Positions 22,326 to 30,645 of a stretch of 46,755 bases of DNA are shown here, piece after piece. A program made the position numbers and the translations under genes. The DNA comes from a virus: positions 1-46,755 of the IMG/VR virus record IMGVR_UViG_3300005337_000025, one strand, 5' to 3'. Every line of letters starts with the position of its first letter. The first letter of the stretch is position 1. Below the pieces are notes generated by a model that had not been told where the DNA came from, made no database searches, and was given only the letters and a program-made list of their open reading frames with translations.

Positions 22326-23932
22326 TATCTCCCGTTTGCACGCTGTGGGCTCGACTTTGGAGCGTATCTGTAAATCATACCAAGTACGGCAGCGCCGTTA
22401 GCCCTGAAGTTTGACAGCCACTTTCTGGTGTCGTAGCCGGTGTACTCCTGGTCGGTGCCCGTCCACATCGCTGCGGCCTCGTTCGCGTAGATCCTCGTGT
22501 CATCCGGAATGCTACGTGCAGAGAACACGCGGCGCGCCTTTCCAAGCTCAGACTTTAGATCCTTAAAATCCTCGCCCATCGCTACCCACAGCGGGGCTAG
22601 CCACCCGGCAGAACCGAGCACGTATGCCGCCCCTGCCACTGCCGCAGGGTTCCCGTCTAAGTCAACCACTAGCATGCGATCGGTAAGACCGTATGACGGC
22701 TCGTAGTCGTATCCAAGTGCGATCAATTCCGGGTCCTGCGTAAATGACCGCAGCCATTTCCACATGGCCACAACGCGGTCGCTCGTCCCCTCTACCTCGT
22801 ACAGCGACCTAAGAGCCAGCGCAAATCCGTCTCCTGAAACCGCGCCGTCAAGTAGTTCAAAGTTACCGCTGGAAGGCGGATACCCGGGACTGACTGAATA
22901 CTGTGACAAGAACTCTCGCGGCGTTTCCATTGACAGTGGCGCCATGGCAGTGCCGGTTGCGCCATCGACGGCCGTTGCGTGGCAGTAAAACAACATCGCC
23001 TCTGACAGCATCGTGCTAAGCCGTGCCGCTACGGGCATGATGAAGTTTCCGGTCGCGGTTGGACATCCGTACAGATCGTCGTCGCCAACTTCGTCGATTA
23101 GTTCTTTTACGAACCACATCCCGACGGCGTACGACGTCATGAACTGAGATCCGAGGTTCTGTAGGATCTCTTCAACGTAATACGGCCACCCACCAACGTA
23201 TGCCCTGTTGCCAGATGCATCAACGGTGTAGGCATACGCAAATGCGTCGCAGCGTTGGTGATTGCGCATGGCATGTCCGCATCTGACGGCGGCATCGAGG
23301 TACGCCTGATCGCCGAGGATTCGGTAACACCTAAGCAGCGCCAGCCCCGCCAAGGCTGTATTGTCTGCGCGCCAGACGGCAGGGCCTGGCCCACTGGGAA
23401 GCGCGCCGTACCTCGCATCGTCGATCGTGCGGCTTGCGAACCGGCTCGTCGGGTCTCCGCACTGCAATCTGCGCAACAGGTCCCCGGCCTCGCGCAATTT
23501 CACCCTTGCCGCATCGATCCACGATACCGGGCGTTCGTCCTCGTCTACAATTCCAGCCAGGTACAGCGCCGAAAACGCAGCTGATACCGGCGCGCCCTCT
23601 GGAACGGTTTCAGGAGCAATCAGACCGCCGTTCGCTGACACTCCGATCGCCGTCGTTCCAAAATCTATCACGAGACGGAAAATTCTCGCCTCGTCGATGA
23701 GGCAGTCCGAGTTCTGCGTCATCGGCCGGGGGTGCTTGACCGGCTTGATACGCAGCGGTCGCACGCGCTTGTTGTGCGCGTCGATCTGTTCGGCTGTCAG
23801 ACCGTCGGCGTCATCCGGACATGCCCATCGGTTCTGGCCGATGTAGCGCAGGTCGGAGAAATGCCACTCATGACCGCATATGTCGCACGCGCGACGTGGG
23901 TCCTTGCGACGATAGTCGTCCGACGTTCCCAT
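22322..23932 (-). CDS. Zn-finger plus alpha/alpha-barrel (six-hairpin glycosidase-like) protein, 536 aa
   Basis: A 536-residue protein. It opens with a small zinc site (Cys16, Cys19, His21/His24, Cys38), followed by a basic linker. From about residue 85 on it is made of repeated helical hairpins (ALYLAGIV, DNTALAGLALLRCYRILGDQAYLDAAVRCGHAM, then ALALRSLYEVEGTSDRVVAMWKWL, then GAAYVLGSAGWLAPLWVAMG), the pattern of an (alpha/alpha)6 barrel as in six-hairpin glycosidases, epimerases and lyases. A carbohydrate-active role on the virion is likely but no catalytic residue can be assigned. The gene lies between beta-helix fibres and head-tail adaptors. Confidence 0.6.
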   Translation of the reverse strand: MGTSDDYRRKDPRRACDICGHEWHFSDLRYIGQNRWACPDDADGLTAEQIDAHNKRVRPLRIKPVKHPRPMTQNSDCLIDEARIFRLVIDFGTTAIGVSANGGLIAPETVPEGAPVSAAFSALYLAGIVDEDERPVSWIDAARVKLREAGDLLRRLQCGDPTSRFASRTIDDARYGALPSGPGPAVWRADNTALAGLALLRCYRILGDQAYLDAAVRCGHAMRNHQRCDAFAYAYTVDASGNRAYVGGWPYYVEEILQNLGSQFMTSYAVGMWFVKELIDEVGDDDLYGCPTATGNFIMPVAARLSTMLSEAMLFYCHATAVDGATGTAMAPLSMETPREFLSQYSVSPGYPPSSGNFELLDGAVSGDGFALALRSLYEVEGTSDRVVAMWKWLRSFTQDPELIALGYDYEPSYGLTDRMLVVDLDGNPAAVAGAAYVLGSAGWLAPLWVAMGEDFKDLKSELGKARRVFSARSIPDDTRIYANEAAAMWTGTDQEYTGYDTRKWLSNFRANGAAVLGMIYRYAPKSSPQRANGRY

Positions 23933-23951
23933 TCCCGGGGAAGCCTCTGGA

Positions 23952-24722
23952 TTAGGTAGAGAGTGTTATCCGGCAGCCGGAAGAATCGACGGCTCGCACG
24001 CCGAACATTTTGTACGTTGCGCCCACGGCGTTCACTACGATATCTGAATACCGCGACAATCTAACGTCGGAGAAATACATCTCAGTTGCAGCAGCGGTGA
24101 CGTTAATCGCGTTGCTTGCCCATCCTGCGACTCCACCGTCAACGCTAACGTCGATTATCCGCGGGGAATTCACCGCGGACGTAATCCCGATCGCCGTCGA
24201 TCCCTTCGTCACGTTTGCGACGAACGTGGACGATCTGATTGACGCCCTGTCTGCCCCCGCCGATAGGAGCACAGCCGACGTACCAAGGGCACACGCGAAC
24301 GTGCATCCCCATATGTCCATCCCCGCTGCGGTTGCTGTGAGACGCGCGGAGTTGAACGAGATGCCGTGGAACTTGAGATCGGCCGCCTGGACGTTCAGAA
24401 CGTGAACGCCGCTGAAGACAGGCGCCGCTGGCCCTGCTCCGAGCGCCACGGTGCAGACCCCCGCCTTTGCAAGGTTCTTGTCTGCCGCCAGGGTTTCGAT
24501 GTGCCCAGACGCACACAGGATAATGTCTCCGGCCGACGCCTGGTCGTATGCATACGCCCAGCTTTTCAGCGGGAATTCAAGGTTCCTCCCGAACGACACC
24601 GAGTCGATGCCAGTGAGAGACGACACCCACCACGTGGTACCTGAGAAATAGTTCCCGTCGCGCGTGGTTGCGTCGAATCCTTCAAGCGCAAGCGCGGAAG
24701 GGTAAACGGTTGGGCTGCTCAC
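23952..24722 (-). CDS. Beta-helix fibre-like protein, 256 aa
   Basis: A 256-residue protein with no signal peptide, starting at a GTG (AAAGGAATAA upstream). After an N-terminal cap (GNYFSGTTWWVSSLTG) come beta-helix rungs, including GDIILCASGHIETLA, FHGISFNSARL and MDIWGCTFACAL. This is about the size of one fibre or decoration subunit. It is similar in style to the neighbouring 317-residue protein, so the two may be paralogous capsid-surface or fibre proteins. Confidence 0.65.
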   Translation of the reverse strand: MSSPTVYPSALALEGFDATTRDGNYFSGTTWWVSSLTGIDSVSFGRNLEFPLKSWAYAYDQASAGDIILCASGHIETLAADKNLAKAGVCTVALGAGPAAPVFSGVHVLNVQAADLKFHGISFNSARLTATAAGMDIWGCTFACALGTSAVLLSAGADRASIRSSTFVANVTKGSTAIGITSAVNSPRIIDVSVDGGVAGWASNAINVTAAATEMYFSDVRLSRYSDIVVNAVGATYKMFGVRAVDSSGCRITLST

Positions 24723-24754
24723 GGCGCTTATTCCTTTTGCTCGTGCAACTGCAA

Positions 24755-24803
24755 GCCGGCGGACTAGATTCGGGGGGAGACGTCCCTAGTCTAGCCCGCC
24801 GGC
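24755..24803. terminator. Long stem-loop in late operon, no U tract
   Basis: GCCGGCGGACTAGA (24755-24768) pairs with TCTAGCCCGCCGGC (24790-24803) with one mismatch, and an inner GGGA/TCCC stem lies in the loop. It follows the 317-residue beta-helix gene on the minus strand. Because no U run follows, it may act as a partial terminator, a processing site or an mRNA 3' end protector that keeps capsid messages abundant relative to downstream genes. Confidence 0.6.
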
Positions 24804-24833
24804 CACATCCAATTACCTTCCGCGAGCCCTGGC

Positions 24834-25787
24834 CTACGTTCCGGCGGCGGGCGACACGATGCTGTTCTTGTTCGGCTCGTTCGTCTCGTACGTGCGCGAG
24901 AATCGCCACAGCGAGGACGCGCCGAGGATGAACCCCTGCGCGGTCGCCGTGCCGTTGTTCAGGTCGGCGCAGTCCACGTTGACCGCAAACCCCGTCGAGG
25001 CGACGTTGTCGATCACCACGCACGCCGTCGAGGACGCAACGGTGTTGGCGAGGACGCAGTTGCGGATGAGACCGTCCAGCGCCGCCACCGTGACATGCAC
25101 CAGGCCGTTCACCTCCGTGGCGGCGAACTGCATCAAGCAGTCCTCGATGCGGAAGTTCGAGGGGACCGTCGCCCCAACGAACTTGACCCCGTCCGTGACC
25201 GCGATCCCCGACGCGCCGTACAGTTCGCTCCGGCGCAACCGGAATCCGGTGGCGCCGGACCCAACCTCGATCCCGATCGTCGCCTTGTGCGTGCTGTCCG
25301 TCGCCATCTTCATCAAGCAGCGATCGAAGACGACGTCAGCCCCCGTGACCGCGAGCGCCTTGACGACGCCGTTGGCCTGCCCCAAGTCCAGCTTGATGTT
25401 TTCGAACACCACGCCGTTCTTGTTGATCGCCCACTGCGCCGCCGTGTTGGCGAACGAGTGGACGGGCATGTCGGAGACGCCGTTGGACACGCCGATGACC
25501 CGAACGCCCGCGACGAGGTTCGACAACTCCGTCCCGGTCGTGTGGTTCTCGACGTGTCCTGGCAACTCGCAGATCACGTCCCCGCGGTTCGGACGACAGG
25601 TCGCCATCGCCGCGTTGAGTGACTGGTAGAAGCCGTCCGGATTGCCCTGCATGCCGGGGGGCAACGAGTCCAACGCCGCCGCTCCGGCGTTGTGAACGTA
25701 CGTGACCCTGCCCCCCGTCGGTACCACCAGCAGCCCGGGAATGATCTCGCTCACTCCATCGAGCCGTTGACTGTTGATTGCGCTCAT
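24834..25787 (-). CDS. Beta-helix capsid-decoration or fibre-like protein, 317 aa
   Basis: A 317-residue beta-helix protein. The N-terminus (RVTYVHNAGAAALDSLPPGMQGNPDGFYQSLNAAMATC) resembles the opening of phage fibre proteins; the rest has rungs such as VVFENIKLDLG, VVFDRCLMKM, FRLRRSELYG, FRIEDCLMQFA and GLIRNCVLANTV. There is no export signal. Position immediately after the major capsid protein suggests a head fibre or decoration. AAGGGAC precedes the ATG. The following stem-loop separates it from the next gene. Confidence 0.65.
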   Translation of the reverse strand: MSAINSQRLDGVSEIIPGLLVVPTGGRVTYVHNAGAAALDSLPPGMQGNPDGFYQSLNAAMATCRPNRGDVICELPGHVENHTTGTELSNLVAGVRVIGVSNGVSDMPVHSFANTAAQWAINKNGVVFENIKLDLGQANGVVKALAVTGADVVFDRCLMKMATDSTHKATIGIEVGSGATGFRLRRSELYGASGIAVTDGVKFVGATVPSNFRIEDCLMQFAATEVNGLVHVTVAALDGLIRNCVLANTVASSTACVVIDNVASTGFAVNVDCADLNNGTATAQGFILGASSLWRFSRTYETNEPNKNSIVSPAAGT

Positions 25788-25821
25788 GATGTCCCTTGTG
25801 TTCGTCTCTGCGAAGCCCAGA

Positions 25822-26748
25822 TCAGATCTGGGACATCACGTAGCCGCGGAAGTTCGACCACCCCACCACCCAGCGCGCGGAGCCGGTGGCCACCTTCGTC
25901 TCGTTCACGTTGGACGAGGTGTTGCGCAGGCGCGGCGGGCGCCGCATGACGAACTGCGCCCCGCGCTTGGCGTTCGTCTTCACGAACCAGTTGGTTTTGG
26001 ACGCCATGAACGGCACGCCCACGTAGTCCTCGCTCAGTTCACCCTTGAGCGCGTTCACCGCGTTGTTGGCGGTGTCGTCCTTCTTCTCCGACTTCCAGAT
26101 CTCGCGCATCCTCCACTTGTACTCCGTCGGACCCACGACCTTCGTGGCCTTCAGGCTGCGCGTGACGTATCCCTCGGGAGAGGGCATCTTCTCGATCATG
26201 ACGAGCATGACGCCCATGGCGGTGTTCGACGGCGCCAGCGCATACGGGAGGATGTTCGACACGGTCGCGCCACCGCGAATGGGGTGACTGGCATCGCACA
26301 TCGCCTTGCCGTCCCCGCCGACGCGGCCGTTCGCGGTCGACGCGGCATCGTTCAGCAGGCCGACGGCGTCGTAGTCCTCGGTCAGCGTCTCCGCCTGCCG
26401 AAGAACACGGGTCGCGTCGTACACGATGTCGTACTGCGAGTCCTCCTCCAACTCCTCGGGGATGACGAGGCGCTTGGAGAATTTGATCGGCTCGTAGCGG
26501 GTGACGATCCCCTGGCCGTACGTGCCCAGGTCCAGATCCTCTCCCTCGCCGGTGCGGTGCCACAGATCGGTCCCCACGAATTCGACGTCGTCGAAATACT
26601 TCTTGTCCGTGGTGATCTGGTCCAGGTACATGTGGTGCAACGGCTCGTCCTCGACGCCCTGGTTGTCCCAGATCGCGCCGAGGATCTTGTGCCACACGTT
26701 GGCCCAGTTGTTGGATGCGGTTGACGTTGCGCCGCCAGACAAAGACAT
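25822..26748 (-). CDS. Major capsid protein, 308 aa
   Basis: A 308-residue protein with the order and character of a HK97-fold major capsid protein of the short (about 300 residue) type: an N-terminal arm (NVWHKILGAIWDNQG), an E-loop with YFDDVEFVGTDLWHRTGEG, a spine helix (EDYDAVGLLNDAAS) with MCDASHPIRGG, and the C-terminal A-domain with NTAMGVMLVMIEKM. It lies downstream of the scaffold gene and a decoration-like gene, as usual. Assignment rests on size, layout and neighbours. Confidence 0.75.
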   Translation of the reverse strand: MSLSGGATSTASNNWANVWHKILGAIWDNQGVEDEPLHHMYLDQITTDKKYFDDVEFVGTDLWHRTGEGEDLDLGTYGQGIVTRYEPIKFSKRLVIPEELEEDSQYDIVYDATRVLRQAETLTEDYDAVGLLNDAASTANGRVGGDGKAMCDASHPIRGGATVSNILPYALAPSNTAMGVMLVMIEKMPSPEGYVTRSLKATKVVGPTEYKWRMREIWKSEKKDDTANNAVNALKGELSEDYVGVPFMASKTNWFVKTNAKRGAQFVMRRPPRLRNTSSNVNETKVATGSARWVVGWSNFRGYVMSQI

Positions 26749-26751
26749 GTT

Positions 26752-27369
26752 CTAGACCCCCGAAGCGTTGGTGTTGAGGGAGTCGATGCCCTCGTTGATG
26801 GTGAACTTGACCCGGCAATACTGCGCCGAGTAATCCTGATCCGGAGCCTGGACGATCTCCAGGATGCGAACGTTCGCCGCGCCGGTCTGCACGCTGTTGT
26901 TCAGCGTGCGGAGGGACGTCTTGAAGACGGAATCGACAGACGTCGCGCTGGTCGCCGTCAGGTCCGTCGTGTTGAACCCCTGCTGGAACCTGGTCAGCAC
27001 GTCGGCCACGGAGGCGTCCATGCAGCCCTCGTACACGAGGCCAGGGCCCTCCCACACCTCGATGATCGGAGCGAGCGGGTTCATGATGTGAGCGCCGCCA
27101 GCGTAGGTGTACCCGGCCGGCAACATCGCGTTGTAGATCCGACGGCCATCGGTGCCGACATACGACACCGACTTGACCACGCCGAGGAGCGTGGTATCGC
27201 CGGCCTCCGCAATGATCACGGTGCCGTCGCTGACGGCCTTGACCATCTCGCCGGGCGCGATGCCAGGACAGGAATTTTGCAGCGAGAACCCGCTCGCCAC
27301 GGTCCGTCTGGTCGAACGCGCACCCTCGGCGTTCAACACACGGAAGCCCCCTCTCAACAGGTTCGACAT
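26752..27369 (-). CDS. Putative head decoration protein, 205 aa
   Basis: A 205-residue protein, mainly beta-strand. The N-terminal half includes GIAPGEMVKAVSDGTVIIAEAGDTTLLGVVKSV, a pattern seen in capsid decoration or cement proteins that place a small beta-barrel on the shell. It is next to the major capsid protein with a strong AAGGAGG site, implying high expression. Function inferred. Confidence 0.6.
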   Translation of the reverse strand: MSNLLRGGFRVLNAEGARSTRRTVASGFSLQNSCPGIAPGEMVKAVSDGTVIIAEAGDTTLLGVVKSVSYVGTDGRRIYNAMLPAGYTYAGGAHIMNPLAPIIEVWEGPGLVYEGCMDASVADVLTRFQQGFNTTDLTATSATSVDSVFKTSLRTLNNSVQTGAANVRILEIVQAPDQDYSAQYCRVKFTINEGIDSLNTNASGV

Positions 27370-27378
27370 GTGTCCTCC

Positions 27379-27945
27379 TTACTCGTCCGACTGCGTGCCC
27401 ATGACCGACGACTTGCGATCGACCGACGTGCGATAGTTCGCCACGGTCTCCGCCATCTCCTCGGTGTCCAGGCCTTCGAGGTTGATGTCTCCCTGCATCT
27501 CCAGCCGCGCCTGCTCGATATCGAGGCGCTTGCTCTCGTAGCGACGGCGCTTGGCCCGCTTCGCCTTGTCGCAGGACATGAGGACGTGTTCACCACGCGT
27601 GATGGACTTGCCCTCCTCGATGTCCTCGTCGGCGTCGCCCTTCGCGCGCACGCCGTCCTTCTTGTACGTCTCGACGACGTACCCGGGGATCTGTCGGCGC
27701 ATCGCGCTCACGGTCCCCTGGTCGGATCCGTTCGCAACCGCCCACATGTACTCCCTGCTGGGGTCGGCGTTCTCCAGCCCGAACTGGTCCCCCGGGTCGC
27801 CGCTGACGTCGGCCCAGTATTCTGGGTCCATCGGCTCCTCTTCCAGTCTGGGGACGGTCCGCTGACGCGGGATCGCCGTCATTCCGTTCCGCGAGATTCG
27901 AACCGGACGCGCACGCGTCCCGCTCTGGGATGCTTTCCTGGCCAT
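27379..27945 (-). CDS. Conserved head-region protein, 188 aa
   Basis: A 188-residue soluble protein, strongly charged, beginning with a basic tail (ARKASQSGTRARPVRISRN) and rich in Asp, Glu, Arg and Lys later. A central segment VPRLEEEPMDPEYW leads to an ordered part (SREYMWAVANGSDQGTVSAMRRQIPGYVVE). It lies upstream of the decoration and capsid genes, and similar genes of unknown role occur in head modules of phages; a capsid assembly or head completion role is plausible. AGGAG precedes the ATG. Confidence 0.55.
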   Translation of the reverse strand: MARKASQSGTRARPVRISRNGMTAIPRQRTVPRLEEEPMDPEYWADVSGDPGDQFGLENADPSREYMWAVANGSDQGTVSAMRRQIPGYVVETYKKDGVRAKGDADEDIEEGKSITRGEHVLMSCDKAKRAKRRRYESKRLDIEQARLEMQGDINLEGLDTEEMAETVANYRTSVDRKSSVMGTQSDE

Positions 27946-28247
27946 CGTGACTCCTGCTGCAAAGTCACCGCGTGAAGACCCGCGTTCCCAAGGTTGCGGC
28001 TAATAATTCCTTGGAGCGATCTACCGGACCAGGGAGCCATGCCCCTGCGGCTATGTTCTGGCTACCGTACCGTCGTTCCCAAGCGATCAGAGCGACGAGG
28101 CTGGATAATAATTAACCATCCGCGAAATCAGTTGTCAACTGCAACCCGCCGATGTGCCGCGAAGAATTGTTCACTGCCCACAGGACGTCACGTGCGCGAG
28201 CAATGCAAACGTGACCGCCATCGGCCAAATGAAATGAAACCAGGCTC
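27946..28247. promoter_or_regulatory. 302-base gap within late operon
   Basis: This gap contains no supported gene. It holds a minus-strand promoter candidate (28110-28138) and a duplicated CGTTCCCAAG (about 27982 and 28073). It is a natural place for a late promoter driving the capsid genes. I see no strong terminator. Confidence 0.45.
28110..28138 (-). promoter_or_regulatory. Candidate sigma70-like promoter before capsid genes
   Basis: On the minus strand TTGACA (28138-28133) is followed by 17 bases and TTAATT (28115-28110); TATTAT lies at 28110-28105 with a longer spacer. The -35 match is perfect, the -10 only partial. Transcription would run into the head genes from about 28103, leaving a leader of about 160 bases. 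Confidence 0.45.
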
Positions 28248-28544
28248 TCACTTTGCCACCTTCACCTTTCCGTTAACACCTCCTGGTATTACTGCCCACG
28301 GAGCCGGGTAGCTTCTCCAGTTCAGATTTGCCTTGAACTCCGGCGCTGCGGCTCTGACTGCGAGTTTAACGGCCGCTGTCTCCGCGTTCTCTGCCTGCTC
28401 GCGAAGTTCAGCCATCGAACCCGTTCCCCACCACACCCCGTCTGCGAACAGGTGGGCAACTGCGCCGCTGGCCATGATGGCGAACGTCATCTTCGATGTG
28501 GGCCCATCTGACAGAACCATCACGGCCGGCGGTGCAATCTCCAT
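28248..28544 (-). CDS. Hypothetical protein, 98 aa
   Basis: A 98-residue protein with a beta-rich first half (VMVLSDGPTSKMTFAIMASGAVAHLFADGVWWG) and a helical segment (AELREQAENAETAAVKLAVRAAAPEF). No signal peptide, no metal motif. It lies just before the intergenic promoter region and after the Acb2-like gene. Family not recognised. Confidence 0.55.
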   Translation of the reverse strand: MEIAPPAVMVLSDGPTSKMTFAIMASGAVAHLFADGVWWGTGSMAELREQAENAETAAVKLAVRAAAPEFKANLNWRSYPAPWAVIPGGVNGKVKVAK

Positions 28545-28565
28545 TTTATTTGCGACGCCCTTTCT

Positions 28566-28853
28566 CTACCTGCCGTCGTCGGCCGGCTTGCGCGACTTGT
28601 CGTCCCAGCAGCTTACCCCGAGGCCGGCGGTGTGCTGAATGACCTTTCCGATCCGCATTCGCGCGTCCTCCAGGTGGCGAACGGCAAGCATTGCTTGCGC
28701 TGCCGCCTCTCCGTGAAGCGGATCTCCAACCAACCGCCTGACCCGCTGCTCGATGGTCAACAGTTCACCTCGCATGGTGTTGCACTGCGCCTCCAGTGGC
28801 GACACTTGCGCGGGTACTTCCTGGACCGCACCGGCTGATCCCTCTTCTGCCAT
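28566..28853 (-). CDS. Helical-hairpin protein, possible Acb2/Tad1-like cyclic-nucleotide sponge, 95 aa
   Basis: A 95-residue protein predicted as two long helices (about 19-42 and 48-74) joined by a short loop: SPLEAQCNTMRGELLTIEQR, then GDPLHGEAA, then AMLAVRHLEDARMRIGKVIQ. Size and hairpin layout resemble Acb2/Tad1-type phage proteins that bind cyclic nucleotides and block CBASS or Thoeris defence. The second helix pattern (A-x-x-H-L-x-x-A-x-M) is the main resemblance. It is a by-eye match and a plain structural coiled-coil is the alternative. The ATG at 28853 follows AAAGGGAGG. It lies in the late operon before the head genes. Confidence 0.45.
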   Translation of the reverse strand: MAEEGSAGAVQEVPAQVSPLEAQCNTMRGELLTIEQRVRRLVGDPLHGEAAAQAMLAVRHLEDARMRIGKVIQHTAGLGVSCWDDKSRKPADDGR

Positions 28854-28887
28854 AATGCTGCCTCCCTTTGGTTTTCCCGTGTTTCTC

Positions 28888-29928
28888 CTACTCGTCGTCG
28901 TCCCTCTCGAACAGCGCTCCCTCGACGCGGGCGCGTTCGGCCGGACTGAGATTCGACACCGCGCCGGCAGGCAGCGCCATCGCACGCGGCTTTCCGCCCC
29001 CGCGTCCCTGGTCGCCGCGTCCGCCGTGCTGAATCCCAGCGAACGGACCGGGGCGGCCACGTCCAGGGCGCGGCCCCAGTTGCGGGTTCTCGGCTTCCAC
29101 GTATCTCGCCGCCGTCTGCAACGTCTGGTAATTGCGCGGCGCCCCCTTTGCCACCAGAAAGTCACGGTAGGCCGCGACTTGCTGGGTCAGTTCGTTGTTG
29201 TTGTCGATCCACGGGAACTCCTGGACGAAGGTGGCGTACCTGGCTGTCGCCTCCATCCGCTGCGCGTCCATCCGCGAGTCGCCGGGGTTCTGACGCGCCC
29301 GCAACAACGTCCGCACCGCCTCCGGAGTCAACCCCATCTCCTCCAGTTGACTCATCACGCGCAGCTTCGCCAGTTCGTCGTTGGCGCGCTCCAGCGTCGT
29401 CCAGTCGAAGGCACCGGTCCTCGGATCGTGGCGCTGAAACTTGTTGGTCTCCGACCGGATCAACTGCTCCGCGGTGCGGATTCTGTCGGCCAGTTTGGGC
29501 TGTGGAGTTCCACCGACCTGTCCCTGCTGCCCCTGTCCCTGCCCCTGCTGCGGCAGTTGGCTTGCGCGTGCCAGCCGCGCCTCCATGGCGCGCTCGAAGT
29601 TCGTCCAGCGCTGCTCGACCTGACTGAAAATACGAGACGTGATCTGTTCTTCCAGCGACTGAACGCCAGCGCGACGGTCGCGCCGGTCCGGCTTGCCATT
29701 GGCAGCGCCAGCGCGCCCGCCCTTGTCCCGCGCCGTGCCCCTGCTACCGGGGGCGTTCGCCGGCTGCTGATGCTGACCGCGCGCCTGCGCACCACGGCCG
29801 CCCTGTTGACCAGACTCTCCCTCGTCGTCTCCGCCCTGTCCGCCCTCCCCTCCGGCTAATTCCTCGTCCGGCTCCGGGGCGTTGATGGTTGCGGTTGCTT
29901 CGCTGAATGTCGTGTCTGCTGGCGGCAT
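28888..29928 (-). CDS. Capsid scaffold protein, 346 aa
   Basis: A 346-residue acidic/basic-mixed, largely disordered and helical protein. The first 85 residues are Glu/Gly/Gln/Arg-rich and low complexity; the middle is helical (SLEEQITSRIFSQVEQRW, ERAMEARLARASQLPQQ); the C-terminus ends in a positively and negatively charged tail (ERARVEGALFERDDDE). Such proteins with Gln/Gly linkers, preceding the major capsid gene, are typical scaffolds. No protease motif is seen, so it may be removed intact. Confidence 0.7.
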   Translation of the reverse strand: MPPADTTFSEATATINAPEPDEELAGGEGGQGGDDEGESGQQGGRGAQARGQHQQPANAPGSRGTARDKGGRAGAANGKPDRRDRRAGVQSLEEQITSRIFSQVEQRWTNFERAMEARLARASQLPQQGQGQGQQGQVGGTPQPKLADRIRTAEQLIRSETNKFQRHDPRTGAFDWTTLERANDELAKLRVMSQLEEMGLTPEAVRTLLRARQNPGDSRMDAQRMEATARYATFVQEFPWIDNNNELTQQVAAYRDFLVAKGAPRNYQTLQTAARYVEAENPQLGPRPGRGRPGPFAGIQHGGRGDQGRGGGKPRAMALPAGAVSNLSPAERARVEGALFERDDDE

Positions 29929-29985
29929 TGTCGTGTCTCCTCTTGGTGCGTGAACTTGCGGTTAATACTGTACCGTACTCGCTGA

Positions 29986-30645
29986 CTACTGGCGAGCGGC
30001 GATGCGTCTCGCCGTCGCGCGTTCCGACTTGCTTGCCGACGGATCGGCGGCCAGCGCTAGCAGCTTCTTCTTGCGCGCAGACAGCGCCTTTGGCGCCTTC
30101 TTTGCCTGCTTCATCTCTGGTAGCGACAGGCGAGCGCCGGGGATATCCCCAGTGACCCGCAGGTTCATCTTGCCGTCCATGCCCTTGACGTAATCCGCCC
30201 GCCCGTTCTCCAGCGCCTGGCGCAGATCATCGGACGCGACGATATCGGGTCGCTCCACCCACACGAACCGCTGACCCTTTAGGGCTTCCTCGGTGTGGTC
30301 CTGCATCTCGTCGCCAGCGTATCGCTTCCACTGGACGATGTGCCCCAGCGTGATTCCTTCCGACTCCAGAACCTCCAGCGCCTTCATGCCCGCCGACACG
30401 AGGACGCCTTTTACGTGCGGGCTGTCGTGCTCGTCGGGGATTACGAGCGTGATGTCAGTTCCTGGCACCCTGTGCTCGTGTACCGGAGGCAGCCGCCAGA
30501 TCATGCACTTGGTACCGATGGGTTGATTCGTCGGTATTTCGAAGCCCCACTCCTTAGCCCGTTGGGCAAGCAATGGGAACCGTGACGAAAACTTACCCTT
30601 CGGTTCCTTTCCCTTTCGCTTTACGTTTTCGCGTTGAATCTTCAT
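29986..30645 (-). CDS. GroES-like co-chaperonin domain protein, 219 aa
   Basis: A 219-residue protein with a central segment resembling GroES: TDITLVIPDEHD, VKGVLVSAGMKALEVLESEG, LGHIVQWKRYAGDEM, and WVERPDIVASDDL, corresponding to the V-x-x-V-G, G-D-x-V-x-F-x-x-Y-A-G-x-E and D-I-x-A elements of the GroES barrel. The N-terminal 45 residues and the basic C-terminal tail (KKAPKALSARKKK) are extra. If it binds host GroEL it may assist capsid folding, as T4 gp31 does. No GroEL mobile loop can be recognised, so this is a structural suggestion. Confidence 0.5.
   Translation of the reverse strand: MKIQRENVKRKGKEPKGKFSSRFPLLAQRAKEWGFEIPTNQPIGTKCMIWRLPPVHEHRVPGTDITLVIPDEHDSPHVKGVLVSAGMKALEVLESEGITLGHIVQWKRYAGDEMQDHTEEALKGQRFVWVERPDIVASDDLRQALENGRADYVKGMDGKMNLRVTGDIPGARLSLPEMKQAKKAPKALSARKKKLLALAADPSASKSERATARRIAARQ

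Noticed and set aside
26039-27055. 338-codon minus-strand frame overlapping the capsid and decoration genes
   Set aside because: Arg/Gly/His-rich shadow of the capsid gene in another frame; the capsid frame has good composition, start and neighbours.
28753-29859. 368-codon plus-strand frame over the scaffold gene
   Set aside because: Leu/Arg-rich antisense shadow of the scaffold gene with no ribosome site or motif.
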